A stretch of 64,000 nucleotides of DNA from Mycolicibacterium goodii (GCF_022370755.2 NZ_CP092364.2:1488001-1552000); one strand, 5' to 3'. Shown: positions 37,470 through 46,563, counted from the first letter of the stretch. Program-made: numbers and translations. The notes: generated by a model not told the origin, from the sequence alone.

Positions 37470-37530
37470 CCGTTCGCGCGGGGCGATGCATCAACAGAAC
37501 CATCGAAAAATCGAGCATGGGAGGCTCTTC

Positions 37531-38322
37531 ATGAAAATTGTGGTCATCGGGGGTCGTGGACTCATCGGTTCCAGGGTGGCGGCCGCGCTCGGCGCGCAGG
37601 GACACGACGTCACCGCCCAATCACGCCGTTCAGGTGTCGATGCGTTCACCGGCGAAGGACTCGCCGACGCTGTCGCCGGCGCCGACGTCCTGGTCGACGT
37701 GGCCGATTCGCCGTTGTTCGACGACGAACCGGTGATGCGGTTCTTCACCACCACGACCCGCAACCTTCTCGCGGCCGAGCGCGAAGCGGGAGTCGGTCAC
37801 CATGTCGCGCTGTCGGTGGTGGGAGCGCAGGCCATGCCGGACAGCGGCTACAACTCCGCGAAGGCAGCCCAGGAGAATCTGATCAAGGACTCGGGGCTGC
37901 CGTACTCGATCGTGCGCGCAACTCCATTCTACGAATTCGCGGTGAGCCTGGCCGATTCCGCGACCGAGGGAGACGTCGTCAGGTTGCCTCACGCGTTGTT
38001 CCGTCCGATCGCCGCCGACGACGTCGCCACCGCGGTCGCCCGAGCGGCGGTCGAGCGGCCGGTCAACGGGGTGATCGAGATCGTCGGACCGGAATCGATC
38101 GGTATGGACGATTTCGTCCGCACGGGCCTTGCGGCGCATGGTGATCAGCGTCGGGTCGTCACAGATCCCGAGGCGCTCTACTTCGGCGCGAAGATCGACG
38201 ACCAGACCCTCGCGCCGGGTGAGAGCGCCACCATCTTCGCGACACGCTTTTCCGACTGGATCGACGCACACGTCCACCGCAATTACCTGACCGATGGCTG
38301 CTTGCCGTCATTGCGGAGGTGA
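37531..38322 (+). CDS. NmrA-like / atypical SDR NAD(P)-binding protein
   Basis: 263 residues from ATG 37531 (RBS GGGAGG). N-terminal Rossmann motif VVIGGRGLIGSRVAAAL, then GVGHHVALSVVGAQ, the NSAKAAQENLI segment, and SIVRATPFYEF typical of NmrA/SDR-a5 proteins. It may be a reductase or a redox sensor reading NAD(P). Probably co-transcribed with DUF5709. Its last 15 bases overlap the convergent MFS gene. Confidence 0.85.
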   Translation: MKIVVIGGRGLIGSRVAAALGAQGHDVTAQSRRSGVDAFTGEGLADAVAGADVLVDVADSPLFDDEPVMRFFTTTTRNLLAAEREAGVGHHVALSVVGAQAMPDSGYNSAKAAQENLIKDSGLPYSIVRATPFYEFAVSLADSATEGDVVRLPHALFRPIAADDVATAVARAAVERPVNGVIEIVGPESIGMDDFVRTGLAAHGDQRRVVTDPEALYFGAKIDDQTLAPGESATIFATRFSDWIDAHVHRNYLTDGCLPSLRR

Positions 38323-39774
38323 CTGCTCGGTCGCGGCCGACGGGCTGACGGCCAGTGCCGGTTGCACACCGGGCCGGTCACGGCACAGTGCCGCGACGTC
38401 GCAGGGCACGGGTCCGTTCCCGGCAGAGGGATTGGAGATCCCCAGCGCGGCGCACACCCCTCCGAGGGCGAACAGCGCGGCGCTGACCCTCAACACGTCG
38501 GCGAATCCGGCGGCGGTCGCGCCAACGGTGATCAGGCCCATCGATCCGATGGCCACCAGGGCGGCCAGTCGGGAGACAGCGTTGTTGACCGCCGATGCCA
38601 AGCCACTGTGCTCGACAGGCACCGAGGCCAAAGCCACGGACGTCAGGGGTGTGACAGTGAGGACAAGTCCGACGGCCAACATCGCCATGCCGGGGACCAG
38701 ATCTGTGACCGCATGGAATCCATGGTTTTTCGGGCGGATCAACAGCACCCCGAGGGCAGACAGCGCCGGACCGGTGATCAGGAACACGCGTGGTCCTGTC
38801 CGCGCAGCGATGCGGCCGACATGGCGGGCGAGCACGAACGACATCACCGGGATCGGCAGTGTGGCCAGTCCGGCCGCGGTGGCTGAGTATCGGCCGATTT
38901 CCTGGGCGTAGAGGACAACCGTCAGCGATCCCAGCGTCAACGCGCCGTAGACGAACGCGGTCACGAGGTTGACCGCGGTGAAATTGCGAGCGGTGAACAG
39001 CGACAACGGAAGCATCGGGTGCCTGCTGTGCCGCTGCCGGTTCACGAAGCCGGCCAGTGCGGCAACTCCGAGCGCTGCGGGTGTGACGACGCCCGGGTCG
39101 GTCCAGCCCGTCCGTTGCGATTCGATCAGAGCATAGACGGATGCCGCCAGCCCCACTGCCGACAACGCGATCCCGACGATATCGACGTGCGTACCCGTGG
39201 CCCTACCGTTCACCGGGCACAGCCAGAACGTCAGCGCATACCCTATCGCCATCGGTATCGCCGAGAGGACGAAAACCCAACGCCAGCCGAGTAAATCGAC
39301 ACACAGGCCGCCGAGCAGCGGGCCCAGCGCGAATGCCGATCCCGTCCACGCGGTCCACACACCGATCGCGGCGGATTGATGTGCTCTGTCGAAGACCGTG
39401 TTGATCAGTGCCAGCGAGCCCGGGACGAGGAACGCCGCGCCCAGGCCCTGGACCAGGCGAGCGGTGATCAGTACCGCTGCCGAGGTGGCAACGCCACCCA
39501 GCACCGAGCCGACCCCGAAGACCACCAGGCCGAACCGCATCACTGGGACGCGCCCGAACAGATCCGAGATGGACCCGCCCGGCAGAATCGCGGCCGCCAT
39601 CGTCAGCAGGTAGCCGTCGATGATCCACTGCTGCAACCGCAGTCCACCGCCGAGGTCGTCCGCGATGGCCGTCAAAGCCAGATTGATCACCGTGGAGTCG
39701 AGGAACGCGACCATCGACACCGTCACCGCGACCACCATCGCCCGTCGGGTCGGTGCGACGTTGCGGAAGGTCAC
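38308..39774 (-). CDS. MFS exporter, DHA2 (EmrB/QacA) family
   Basis: 488 residues from GTG 39774, 14 hydrophobic segments. Motif VSMVAFLDSTVINLALTAI, in two parts, is the QacA-type helix-1 signature; GRVPVMRFGLVVFGVGSV and RLVQGLGAAFLVPGSLALI match motifs A and C. Likely exports toxic organic compounds. It is the last gene of the long minus-strand operon that starts at the divergent element near 44.6 kb, twelve bases after the nitroreductase. Confidence 0.9.
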   Translation of the reverse strand: MTFRNVAPTRRAMVVAVTVSMVAFLDSTVINLALTAIADDLGGGLRLQQWIIDGYLLTMAAAILPGGSISDLFGRVPVMRFGLVVFGVGSVLGGVATSAAVLITARLVQGLGAAFLVPGSLALINTVFDRAHQSAAIGVWTAWTGSAFALGPLLGGLCVDLLGWRWVFVLSAIPMAIGYALTFWLCPVNGRATGTHVDIVGIALSAVGLAASVYALIESQRTGWTDPGVVTPAALGVAALAGFVNRQRHSRHPMLPLSLFTARNFTAVNLVTAFVYGALTLGSLTVVLYAQEIGRYSATAAGLATLPIPVMSFVLARHVGRIAARTGPRVFLITGPALSALGVLLIRPKNHGFHAVTDLVPGMAMLAVGLVLTVTPLTSVALASVPVEHSGLASAVNNAVSRLAALVAIGSMGLITVGATAAGFADVLRVSAALFALGGVCAALGISNPSAGNGPVPCDVAALCRDRPGVQPALAVSPSAATEQSPPQ

Positions 39775-39786
39775 GGCGGATCTCCC

Positions 39787-40452
39787 TCACCACCGGTCGA
39801 AATGCAGTACATCGTCGAGCGGTATCCGCTTGGCCCGGCGAAAGGTCGTGCCGGTGTAGTAGGCGGTGGGGACGGTCGTGGCGTGATAGACGTTGTCCGG
39901 TAGGCCGAGGATTGCCCGCATCTCCTCGTCGGCCATGATGGTCACGCCGGTCCACGTGGTTCCCAGACCCCGCGAACGAGCCGCGAGCATGTAGCTCCAT
40001 GTGGCGGGCATGACCGAACTCCAATACTGGTTGGCGTTCTCGGCCGTCAGTGCGCCGTCTCCGTCGACGACCTCGACGCACGGGATCATCAGGACGGGCA
40101 CCTCGCCGAAGTGCTCGGCGAGATAGGTCGCACTGTCGGACACCCTGCGCTGTTCGCGATTTCGTACGGGGTCGTCCTTGAATCGTTCGGCGACCGCGTA
40201 CGGGGACGCGGCAATCATGTTCCAGGTGCGGCGGTACACATCGCCGATCGCCCGGCGCTGCTCGGTGTCGGTCACCACGATGAAGCTCGCGTTCTGCAGA
40301 TTGGCCGATGTCGGCGCCTGCACCGCGATCTCCAGACACTCCCGGATCAGACCGATGGGAACGGGTTTGGTGAGGTCCAGGCGTCTGCGCACCGAACGCG
40401 TGGTGGTGAGTAGGGCGTCCACGGACAGGTCGAGGACGGGATGGTCACTCAT
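39787..40452 (-). CDS. Nitroreductase family flavoprotein
   Basis: 221 residues from ATG 40452. FMN-binding nitroreductase fold: TTRSVRRRLDLTKPVP at the start, APTSANLQNASFIVV, and the GLGTTWTGV and RAKRIPLDDVLHFDRW end segments. It reduces nitroaromatics, quinones or similar electrophiles. Its start overlaps the stop of a 28-codon ORF that has a strong ribosome site, and it sits between a cupin and the MFS exporter in the same operon. Confidence 0.88.
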   Translation of the reverse strand: MSDHPVLDLSVDALLTTTRSVRRRLDLTKPVPIGLIRECLEIAVQAPTSANLQNASFIVVTDTEQRRAIGDVYRRTWNMIAASPYAVAERFKDDPVRNREQRRVSDSATYLAEHFGEVPVLMIPCVEVVDGDGALTAENANQYWSSVMPATWSYMLAARSRGLGTTWTGVTIMADEEMRAILGLPDNVYHATTVPTAYYTGTTFRRAKRIPLDDVLHFDRW

Positions 40453-40531
40453 GCCGGCAGAATGGCGAAGACTTCGTCTTCGACGTGGGTGCCGGCCCGC
40501 AGGCCGCTGCCGGATCGGTGGTGGTGGTCAT
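40445..40531 (-). CDS. Putative 28-codon ORF or remnant ahead of nitroreductase
   Basis: ATG 40531 has an excellent AAGGAGA ribosome site and encodes MTTTTDPAAACGPAPTSKTK plus eight residues, ending within the nitroreductase start. A one-base shift would instead read AGLRAGTHVEDEVFAILPA and stop, which looks more protein-like. It is therefore either a short leader for translational coupling or a decayed gene. Function unknown. Confidence 0.35.
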   Translation of the reverse strand: MTTTTDPAAACGPAPTSKTKSSPFCRHE

Positions 40532-40603
40532 CGAATCTCCTTGAAACTGGGCCTCTTCTGCCTCGATGGATTTCGGCCATGGTGTTCGGAAGCTCGTTGC
40601 GGG

Positions 40604-41134
40604 TCAGAGCGGTTCGCCGGGAAATCTCAAGCCGAACCGATGGCACAGCTCGGGAACGCTGTCGACATCCATCTCCAGGTCGTAGCGTGCACAGAGCTCG
40701 TCCAGGTTCTCGGTCGAGATCTGTTGCACACCACCGAGGCCGGCAAGCTCGTCGAAGAACTGTTCGAACCCTGCGGGGGAGATGATCTCGAGGATGCGGG
40801 CGGGTTCGTCGCTCGCGTTCCAGAACGTGTGCCATTGCCCGCGTGGCTTGACGATGAAGTCGCCCGGTCCGCCGTACAGCACTTCATCGCCGAGCAGTGC
40901 ACCTACGCGTCCCTCGATGACCCAGCTGTACTCGTCCTCGTTGTGGTGACGGTGAAGCGCCGAGGCCAGCGCCCGCGGCGACATCGGGTGCTCGAGAACG
41001 GAAAGACGCCCCTCTGCCTGAACCTTGTCGAGGATGTGCCGGACACCGATCGTCCCCAGGAACACCGACCTGCCCGCGCTGCGGCTGACAGATCTCGCAC
41101 GCGGCCCGCCTGGTCTGAATATGTCGATCGTCAC
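40604..41134 (-). CDS. Cupin-domain protein
   Basis: 176 residues. Cupin barrel with the metal motif HRHHNEDEYSWVIEGRV (HH-x3-E) and second motif GPGDFIVKPRGQWHTFWNASDEP. A helical C-terminal tail mentions a DELAGLGGVQ segment. Likely a metal-dependent dioxygenase-type or binding protein. Operon position: after the MDR reductase and before the nitroreductase. Confidence 0.85.
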   Translation of the reverse strand: MTIDIFRPGGPRARSVSRSAGRSVFLGTIGVRHILDKVQAEGRLSVLEHPMSPRALASALHRHHNEDEYSWVIEGRVGALLGDEVLYGGPGDFIVKPRGQWHTFWNASDEPARILEIISPAGFEQFFDELAGLGGVQQISTENLDELCARYDLEMDVDSVPELCHRFGLRFPGEPL

Positions 41135-41160
41135 GCTGTTGTCTCCTCATCGTCGGATGC

Positions 41161-42117
41161 TCAACGAGTTGTCGCCGTGTGAACCGATGCGTGGGTGATG
41201 ACCACGCCGCTGGACTCGTGGCCCGCGACAACCCTTGCCAGGGCTTCGCCGGCTTGATCGAGGTCGCAGGATCGCGGGGTCGGCATGCTGACCCGGTGGG
41301 AGGCGAGTAAGACGGTCAGGCGGGTCAGTTGCGCACCGTCGGACCGGACATAGACGGGTCTCACCGTGATGCCGCGGGCCGGCGCAGGCGGATCCGGCGT
41401 GATGGTGGCTAATCGACCTCCGTCGGCCAGCGTGGTCATCGCCGCTTCGGCACCCCCGCGCGCCGCATTGGCGACGGCGCCGATCGGAGCATCCGCCAAC
41501 GTCTGTGCGTGGTGTGGCCACATCGGATCGCGGTAGTCGATCACGGCACGCGCGCCGTACCCGCGAACCCGGTCGGCGCTGTGCGAACTCGCGGTCGCGA
41601 GCACATCGACTCCGAGCAGGGCGGCCAGCTGGACGATCAGTCCACCGGTGATTCCACCCGCGCCATGGACGAGCAACGTGTCGCCGGCGCGTAGCGCCAA
41701 AGCGTCGTCGACAACCTGCTGGGCGGTCAACGCCGGCACCGGGAAGATTGCCGCGATATCCCAGGAAATCCCTGGCGGTTTCCGAGCGAGCGATCCGACG
41801 GGCGCGATCAGATACGGCGCCCACGTCCCCTGCTCACGAAGAGGCACCGGGTGGCACAGCACCTCGTCCCCCACGCGGAAGCCGGTCTGGTTGCTGCCGA
41901 CCTCCCTGATGACCCCTGCCCCTTCGACGCCGAGCACCAGCGGTGGGCATCTGCCGACGTCCCATCCGCCGGTGCGGATGATGTCGTCCCAGTTGCCGAT
42001 ACCGGCGCTGCGAACCTCGATGAGGACCTCGTCGGCTGCCAACGGTCGCGGATCGTCGACTACCAGCGACTGCACGGTTTCGCCGAACGCGCGTACCCCC
42101 GCTGCACGCATGCTCAC
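41161..42117 (-). CDS. MDR-family NADP-dependent oxidoreductase
   Basis: 318 residues. GroES-like domain (VRSAGIGNWDDIIRTG, LGVEGAGVIREVG) then Rossmann domain with LLVHGAGGITGGLIVQLAAL. No structural-zinc cysteine cluster. Probable quinone or enone reductase, related in kind to the gene at 27210 but not a close copy. Its ATG overlaps the stop of the flavoprotein gene upstream (ATGA-type coupling). Confidence 0.87.
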   Translation of the reverse strand: MSMRAAGVRAFGETVQSLVVDDPRPLAADEVLIEVRSAGIGNWDDIIRTGGWDVGRCPPLVLGVEGAGVIREVGSNQTGFRVGDEVLCHPVPLREQGTWAPYLIAPVGSLARKPPGISWDIAAIFPVPALTAQQVVDDALALRAGDTLLVHGAGGITGGLIVQLAALLGVDVLATASSHSADRVRGYGARAVIDYRDPMWPHHAQTLADAPIGAVANAARGGAEAAMTTLADGGRLATITPDPPAPARGITVRPVYVRSDGAQLTRLTVLLASHRVSMPTPRSCDLDQAGEALARVVAGHESSGVVITHASVHTATTR

Positions 42118-43586
42118 AACTTCACCCCGTGTGTCGTCGGCTCACCGGTTCTCAGGTGTTGAACCAGTTCGGTTTCCTGGGCGAGGAGCGGATCCCACAC
42201 CTGATTGATCGTCGGGTGCGGAGCGACGGCGTGGCGCAGGAGGCTGATGGGCAGCCCCGCGACGATGGCAAGAGTGGCTGCCTGTGCCAGTTCGGAGAAC
42301 TGCGGGCCGACGAACGTCGCCCCGAGGAGGACATTGTGCTCGTCGTCGATGACGAGTTTGGCCCATCCGTCGAATCCGTCCCTGTTGAGTGCGAAGTGTG
42401 TCACGGCGTCGGGGTAACGAGCGGTTCGTGTCCTGACCGCGAAACCCGCTGCTCTGGCCTGGCTTTCAGAGCGCCCCACCCTGACGAGCTGGGGATCGGT
42501 GTAGATGACCTGCGCCTGGCTGTGGGCGTCGCGGGCAGCGAGGTCGTCCATCACGTGTGCGTGGCCGGCTGCCCGGGCGACGATGATGTCGGCCACCAGA
42601 CGCCCGTGGTAGGTGGAGATGTGCGAAAGCCGTGCACGTCCCGTGGTGTCTCCCAATGCGTACAACCAGCCGCCGGGGACATCGACCGCTTGGAGATGGT
42701 CGTTCACAGAAACGGTTTCGCCTCCTCGCAGACCTACGGTTTCCAATCCGACGTCGTCGGTGTTGGTGCGTCGTCCCGCGGCCAGAACGATCTCGTCCAC
42801 CTCGATGGTGGTGTCCCGGAAGGTCGCGGTCACCGGCCCACCCGGCACGGGACGGGTGACCGCCGACAACTCCGTACCGAAGTGGATCGTGACACCGCTT
42901 TTTCGCAACGACTCCGTGACCATCTCACTCGCTTCGGGTTCGCAATTGCTCAGCAGGGTGTTTCCGCGTACCAGATGCGTCACCGCAGAGCCGAGACCCG
43001 CCAGGATGGTGGAGAACTCGACACTCATCGGACCGCCTCCCACCACGAGGGTGCGGCGCGGCACATGTGTCATCGTGGTCAGGTCCCGATTGGTCCAGGG
43101 GTGTGCTCGCGCCAGCCCGGGTACCTCCGGGACGTGCGGACTGGTGCCGGTCGCGACAACGACCGCGTGGCGTGCGGTCAGGACGGCCTGGGTGTCATCG
43201 GCTTGCACGACGCGGACGGTCCGGGGCCCGGTCAGCCGGCCCGACCCGTGAAACACCGATACACCGGATTGTTGCAACGACACCGTTCGATCTCGGTCCG
43301 AGAGATGCTCGATGATCGCGTCCCGTTTGGCGAACACATCTGGAAGGCTCAGGCCAGTATCCGAAATGGTTTCGGCCACACCAGGAACCGCGCGTGCAAG
43401 ATTGAACACCTCGATCGGGCGGATGAGTGTCTTGCTCGGGTTGCAGCCGAAGTAATGGCACTCGCCACCGACCAGTCGGTCCTCGACGATCGAGACCTTG
43501 AGGCCGGCCGCGGCGAGCTTGCGCACGGCGGCCACGCCGCCCACCCCGCCGCCGACCACGATGACGTCGAACTGTTCTCGGGTCAT
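42114..43586 (-). CDS. Pyridine nucleotide-disulfide oxidoreductase (MerA/RclA-like)
   Basis: 490 residues from ATG 43586. FAD motif VVGGGVGGVAAVRKLA, redox site GGECHYFGCNPSKTLIRP, NAD motif LVVGGGPMSVEFSTIL, and second FAD block LYALGDTTGRARLSHIS. At the C-terminus the usual HPTxxE reads HPTINQ, so the catalytic Glu is Gln. This altered ending is closer to MerA/RclA-type proteins than to lipoamide dehydrogenase. E. coli RclA protects against hypochlorous acid. Coupled by ATGA overlap to the DoxX-like gene before it and the MDR gene after it. Confidence 0.85.
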   Translation of the reverse strand: MTREQFDVIVVGGGVGGVAAVRKLAAAGLKVSIVEDRLVGGECHYFGCNPSKTLIRPIEVFNLARAVPGVAETISDTGLSLPDVFAKRDAIIEHLSDRDRTVSLQQSGVSVFHGSGRLTGPRTVRVVQADDTQAVLTARHAVVVATGTSPHVPEVPGLARAHPWTNRDLTTMTHVPRRTLVVGGGPMSVEFSTILAGLGSAVTHLVRGNTLLSNCEPEASEMVTESLRKSGVTIHFGTELSAVTRPVPGGPVTATFRDTTIEVDEIVLAAGRRTNTDDVGLETVGLRGGETVSVNDHLQAVDVPGGWLYALGDTTGRARLSHISTYHGRLVADIIVARAAGHAHVMDDLAARDAHSQAQVIYTDPQLVRVGRSESQARAAGFAVRTRTARYPDAVTHFALNRDGFDGWAKLVIDDEHNVLLGATFVGPQFSELAQAATLAIVAGLPISLLRHAVAPHPTINQVWDPLLAQETELVQHLRTGEPTTHGVKL

Positions 43587-44143
43587 GTCCACCACCGCCT
43601 CCAGTGGTCTTCGGAGAACACGGCCTGCGCGGCACGTACGGCCTCGTTGTCGACACGCTGTGCCGCTGCCGCTCCAGTTGGATTGTGCCGGGGTTCCTCA
43701 ACCACCGACTTCGTTCCGGCCGGCCGGTGTGGCAGTGGTGTCGTCCCGAGTACGGCGTAGGCCGCGGCCGCGCTTGCCGCGGTGAAGACGCTGTAGCTCA
43801 GTGGTGATTCGACACCGAAGGAGACCGCCATCGCGACGCCGAAAACGGTCAGCACAAGGCAGCCGACGGCCCCGACGTATCTCGGCCACCGGCCGGTCAG
43901 CAGCAAGACACCGAGGATCGTCTCCGTCGCGGTGGCGGCCCAGACAACCAGGGTCAACAGCCATCCCGACGCGAACGGAACAAGCTGATGGGTGTAGTCG
44001 GCGAAGGCGGACATGCTGCCCCAGTTGCCTTGCCCGAGCGGCTCCCACCAACCGAATCGGTCGGCAACAGCGGACAGAAAGGCGGTCGCGAGCGACACCC
44101 GCAGGGCCACTCGGACAACCAGAACCGGATCAGGCGCGTGCAC
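43583..44143 (-). CDS. DoxX-like integral membrane protein
   Basis: 186 residues, four hydrophobic segments in the first 130 (VALRVSLATAFLSAVADRFG, in part; LTLVVWAATATETILGVLLL), then a polar tail. DoxX-type proteins are linked to thiol stress and oxidoreductase complexes in mycobacteria. Located 15 nt after a secreted cupin gene and overlapping the flavoprotein start, so a membrane partner of that flavoprotein is plausible. Confidence 0.75.
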   Translation of the reverse strand: MHAPDPVLVVRVALRVSLATAFLSAVADRFGWWEPLGQGNWGSMSAFADYTHQLVPFASGWLLTLVVWAATATETILGVLLLTGRWPRYVGAVGCLVLTVFGVAMAVSFGVESPLSYSVFTAASAAAAYAVLGTTPLPHRPAGTKSVVEEPRHNPTGAAAAQRVDNEAVRAAQAVFSEDHWRRWWT

Positions 44144-44158
44144 AGACGACTCCCAGCC

Positions 44159-44593
44159 TCAATTGTCGGGGTCGTCCGTGGTGAGCGGACCGTCGCCGGC
44201 GTCGAGCAGGAAGACGGCGAGTATTTCCGCCGGTTCTGTGGCGCTGGCGTTCTCACTGATCGTGTGGTGTGCGCCAGGGGATTCGCTCCATGTCTCACCG
44301 GCGTGGTAGATGCGCGCCGGCTGGGCGCCTTCGACTTCGCTCCGGATCGCTCCAGAGATCACGTAGGCCATGATGAACGCCGATTTCGCGTGGTGGTGAG
44401 ACGGACTGCGCCCGCCGGGTGGATAACTGACGGTCACTGCCTGCAGCACTTTTCCCGGGATGTTGCTGGGTTGGTCGAACACCTTGCGCACCAACGGGGT
44501 CCGGTCCGAGTTGGGCGCCATCGGATCGGCGTGTGCAGCGGGCGCGAGTATCAGTACAGCGGTCAGTGCGGTGATTGTTCTCAGGGCCATCAT
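44159..44593 (-). CDS. Secreted cupin-domain protein
   Basis: 144 residues from ATG 44593 (tandem ATGs; RBS AAAGGG). Signal peptide about 1-22 (LTAVLILAPAAHA). Cupin motif SHHHAKSAFIMAYVISGAIRSE, in two parts, with the three His as metal ligands, then GETWSESPGAHHTISEN. First gene of the minus-strand operon; the predicted +1 of the divergent element is about 24 nt upstream of its ATG. Probably periplasmic or extracytoplasmic; substrate unknown. Confidence 0.85.
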   Translation of the reverse strand: MMALRTITALTAVLILAPAAHADPMAPNSDRTPLVRKVFDQPSNIPGKVLQAVTVSYPPGGRSPSHHHAKSAFIMAYVISGAIRSEVEGAQPARIYHAGETWSESPGAHHTISENASATEPAEILAVFLLDAGDGPLTTDDPDN

Positions 44594-44623
44594 CGGCCGC
44601 CCTTTCGTTCGGATGTCTGACTG

Positions 44624-44727
44624 AGCATTCATCGACGAAGGGTGAATGGTCATCACCCGGTGGGCCGGTTCACCCGGGTGATCGGCGTTGCGGGGTGACG
44701 ACAGCTCACCCATACGCGGTACAGGCT
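44624..44727. promoter_or_regulatory. Bidirectional composite promoter element, copies 6a and 6b
   Basis: A single palindrome TCACCCGGGTGA (44670-44681) is flanked on both sides at exactly 15 nt. To the right lies GGGTGACGACAGCTCACCC (44693-44711) and -10-like CAGGCT (44722-44727) for the SDR-Msr-transaldolase operon. To the left, on the minus strand, lies GGGTGATGACCATTCACCC (44658-44640) and -10-like AATGCT (44629-44624) for the cupin-DoxX-flavoprotein operon. Both half-promoters share the upstream site, showing that the palindrome acts symmetrically. Confidence 0.85.
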
Positions 44728-44827
44728 GGGCTTCTCGGACCGGTGAGACAGTCACCGAGCGTTCATCGACGCGCTGGACGAGGTGGTCCAGACGAATACG
44801 CCGAGGCGATCACAGCGAGAAGGGGAT

Positions 44828-45610
44828 ATGACCGTGGGTGGAGAGTTCGAAGGCAAGAAGGTCATCGTCGTCGGCGGCAGTGCCGGCATGGGGCGCCAGG
44901 CCGCGGTCGATGTGATCGATCGCGGTGGCAGCGCCGTCATCGTCGGACGCTCGAGCCATCGTGTCGATGACACGGTGTCAGAGTTGGCCGACCACAGGGG
45001 CAAGGCGTGGGGGATCGCTGCCGAACTCACGGACCGCGCCGCGGTCGCGGAGGTCCAGCGTGCACTGTCCGAAGACCATGGTGATGCGACACTGATGGTC
45101 AATGCGGCAGGGTTTTTCATTCCGAAGCCGTTTCTGCACTACGACGCTCAGGCCTACGATTCGTATCTCGACCTGAACTACGCGCTGTTCTTCCTCACCC
45201 AGACAGTCGTCGCGGGCATGGTGACCAACGGTGCGGGCGGCTCGATCGTCAACATCGGGTCGATGTGGGCGCACCAGGCCATCGGCGCGACACCGTCGAC
45301 CGGATACTCCATGCAAAAGGCGGGACTGCACGCGCTGACCCACAATCTGGCCATCGAACTGGCCGATCATGGTATCCGCGTCAACGCCGTCGCGCCGGCG
45401 GTCGTCAAAACGCCGCTGTACGAACGGTTCGTCCGCAAGGACGAGATCGACGCGACGCTGGCGACATTCGCCTCACTGCACCCACTGGGTCGCATCGGCA
45501 CACCGGCCGATGTGGCCAACGCCATCACCTTCCTGCTGTCCGACGAGGCCAGCTGGATCACGGGTGCGATTCTCAATGTCGACGGCGGCGTCATGGCCGG
45601 CCGCAACTAG
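44828..45610 (+). CDS. Short-chain dehydrogenase, active-site-complete paralogue
   Basis: 260 residues from ATG 44828 (GAAGGGG upstream). [13 protein letters not shown] cofactor motif, [11 protein letters not shown], Ser in NIGSMW, YSMQK active site, [18 protein letters not shown] end. Very similar along its length to the SDR at 29082 but retains the catalytic Tyr. First gene of the plus-strand operon with msrB, the msrA-like gene and transaldolase; likely reduces a stress-derived carbonyl. Confidence 0.9.
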   Translation: MTVGGEFEGKKVIVVGGSAGMGRQAAVDVIDRGGSAVIVGRSSHRVDDTVSELADHRGKAWGIAAELTDRAAVAEVQRALSEDHGDATLMVNAAGFFIPKPFLHYDAQAYDSYLDLNYALFFLTQTVVAGMVTNGAGGSIVNIGSMWAHQAIGATPSTGYSMQKAGLHALTHNLAIELADHGIRVNAVAPAVVKTPLYERFVRKDEIDATLATFASLHPLGRIGTPADVANAITFLLSDEASWITGAILNVDGGVMAGRN

Positions 45611-45664
45611 TCCTGTGCCGGACCGGCGTCGATCAGATATCCGCACTCATCACGAGGAGTACCC

Positions 45665-46156
45665 GTGCCGAACGAATACCACAAGAACCCCGCCGCGATC
45701 GAGGCGCTCAACCCTGAGCAGTACTACGTGACCCAACAAAACGGCACGGAGCTTCCCTTCACCGGCGAATACGTCGACAATCACGAACCGGGTATCTATG
45801 TCGACGTCGTGTCGGGTGAGCCGCTGTTCGCCTCGGTCGACAAGTTCGACAGCGGCACCGGCTGGCCGAGTTTCACCCGGCCGATCGACGAGGACTACAT
45901 CGTCGAAAGGCCTGACCACCGTCACATCAGGGAGCGCACCGAAGTACGTTCGCGCCACGGTGACAGTCACCTCGGCCATGTCTTCACCGACGGACCCGGC
46001 GCCGAAGGCGGTTTGCGTTACTGCATCAACTCCGCGGCGTTGCGTTTCGTCCACCGCGATCATCTGGAGGCAGAGGGTTACGGAGGCTGTCTCGGCCTCT
46101 TTGCCGGCACCGAGAAGCCCGCGCCACATCCTGATTCGGAATTCACGGAGGTCTGA
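45665..46156 (+). CDS. msrB: Peptide methionine-R-sulfoxide reductase
   Basis: 163 residues from GTG 45665. MsrB fold with the signature [14 protein letters not shown] and catalytic Cys in [14 protein letters not shown]. The two CxxC zinc sites of many MsrBs are missing (VVSGEPLF instead of VVCGxPLF), so it is the zinc-free form. No obvious resolving Cys in the usual N-terminal place. It reduces methionine-R-sulfoxide in proteins. Followed two bases later by the MsrA-like gene. Confidence 0.92.
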   Translation: MPNEYHKNPAAIEALNPEQYYVTQQNGTELPFTGEYVDNHEPGIYVDVVSGEPLFASVDKFDSGTGWPSFTRPIDEDYIVERPDHRHIRERTEVRSRHGDSHLGHVFTDGPGAEGGLRYCINSAALRFVHRDHLEAEGYGGCLGLFAGTEKPAPHPDSEFTEV

Positions 46157-46158
46157 CC

Positions 46159-46563
46159 ATGGCCACGAGCACCGCGATCTTCGCGGGACACTTCTTCTTG
46201 GGGCTCGAAGACCTCCTGCGCGGATTGCCCGGTGTTCTCTCGACCCGCATCGCCTATATGGGGCCCGACGTACACAGTCCCGTCGACCGCGACAACCCGG
46301 GACATGCCGTTGCTGTCGAGGTGACATATGACTCCGAGCGAACCGATTACCGCAGTCTGGTTGACTCCTTTTTCCAGGACCACAATCGGATCGCGAGTCG
46401 AGACGGTGGCCGCGGCTCTGCGGTCTACTACCTCGACAACGATCAGAGCCACATCGCACGACGTGACCCCGCCGAACACGCACAGCCGGTATGGAAGCTG
46501 GGTCACAGCAGCGATTTTGGTGATGCCGAGCGCACCACAGGCGAATCGAGAAGTCATGGATGA
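46159..46563 (+). CDS. MsrA-like protein lacking the catalytic cysteine (putative pseudoenzyme)
   Basis: 134 residues; genuine MsrA is usually longer. The N-terminus aligns with MsrA (AxFAGxFF-GLEDLLRGLPGV in parts, TRIAYMGPDV), but the invariant GGCFWG reads GHFFLG, so the nucleophilic Cys is Phe. The tail is short and lacks the usual motifs. It may have become a binding or regulatory protein, or be decaying. It is co-transcribed with a working-looking msrB. Its end overlaps the next small gene by eight bases. Confidence 0.8.
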   Translation: MATSTAIFAGHFFLGLEDLLRGLPGVLSTRIAYMGPDVHSPVDRDNPGHAVAVEVTYDSERTDYRSLVDSFFQDHNRIASRDGGRGSAVYYLDNDQSHIARRDPAEHAQPVWKLGHSSDFGDAERTTGESRSHG

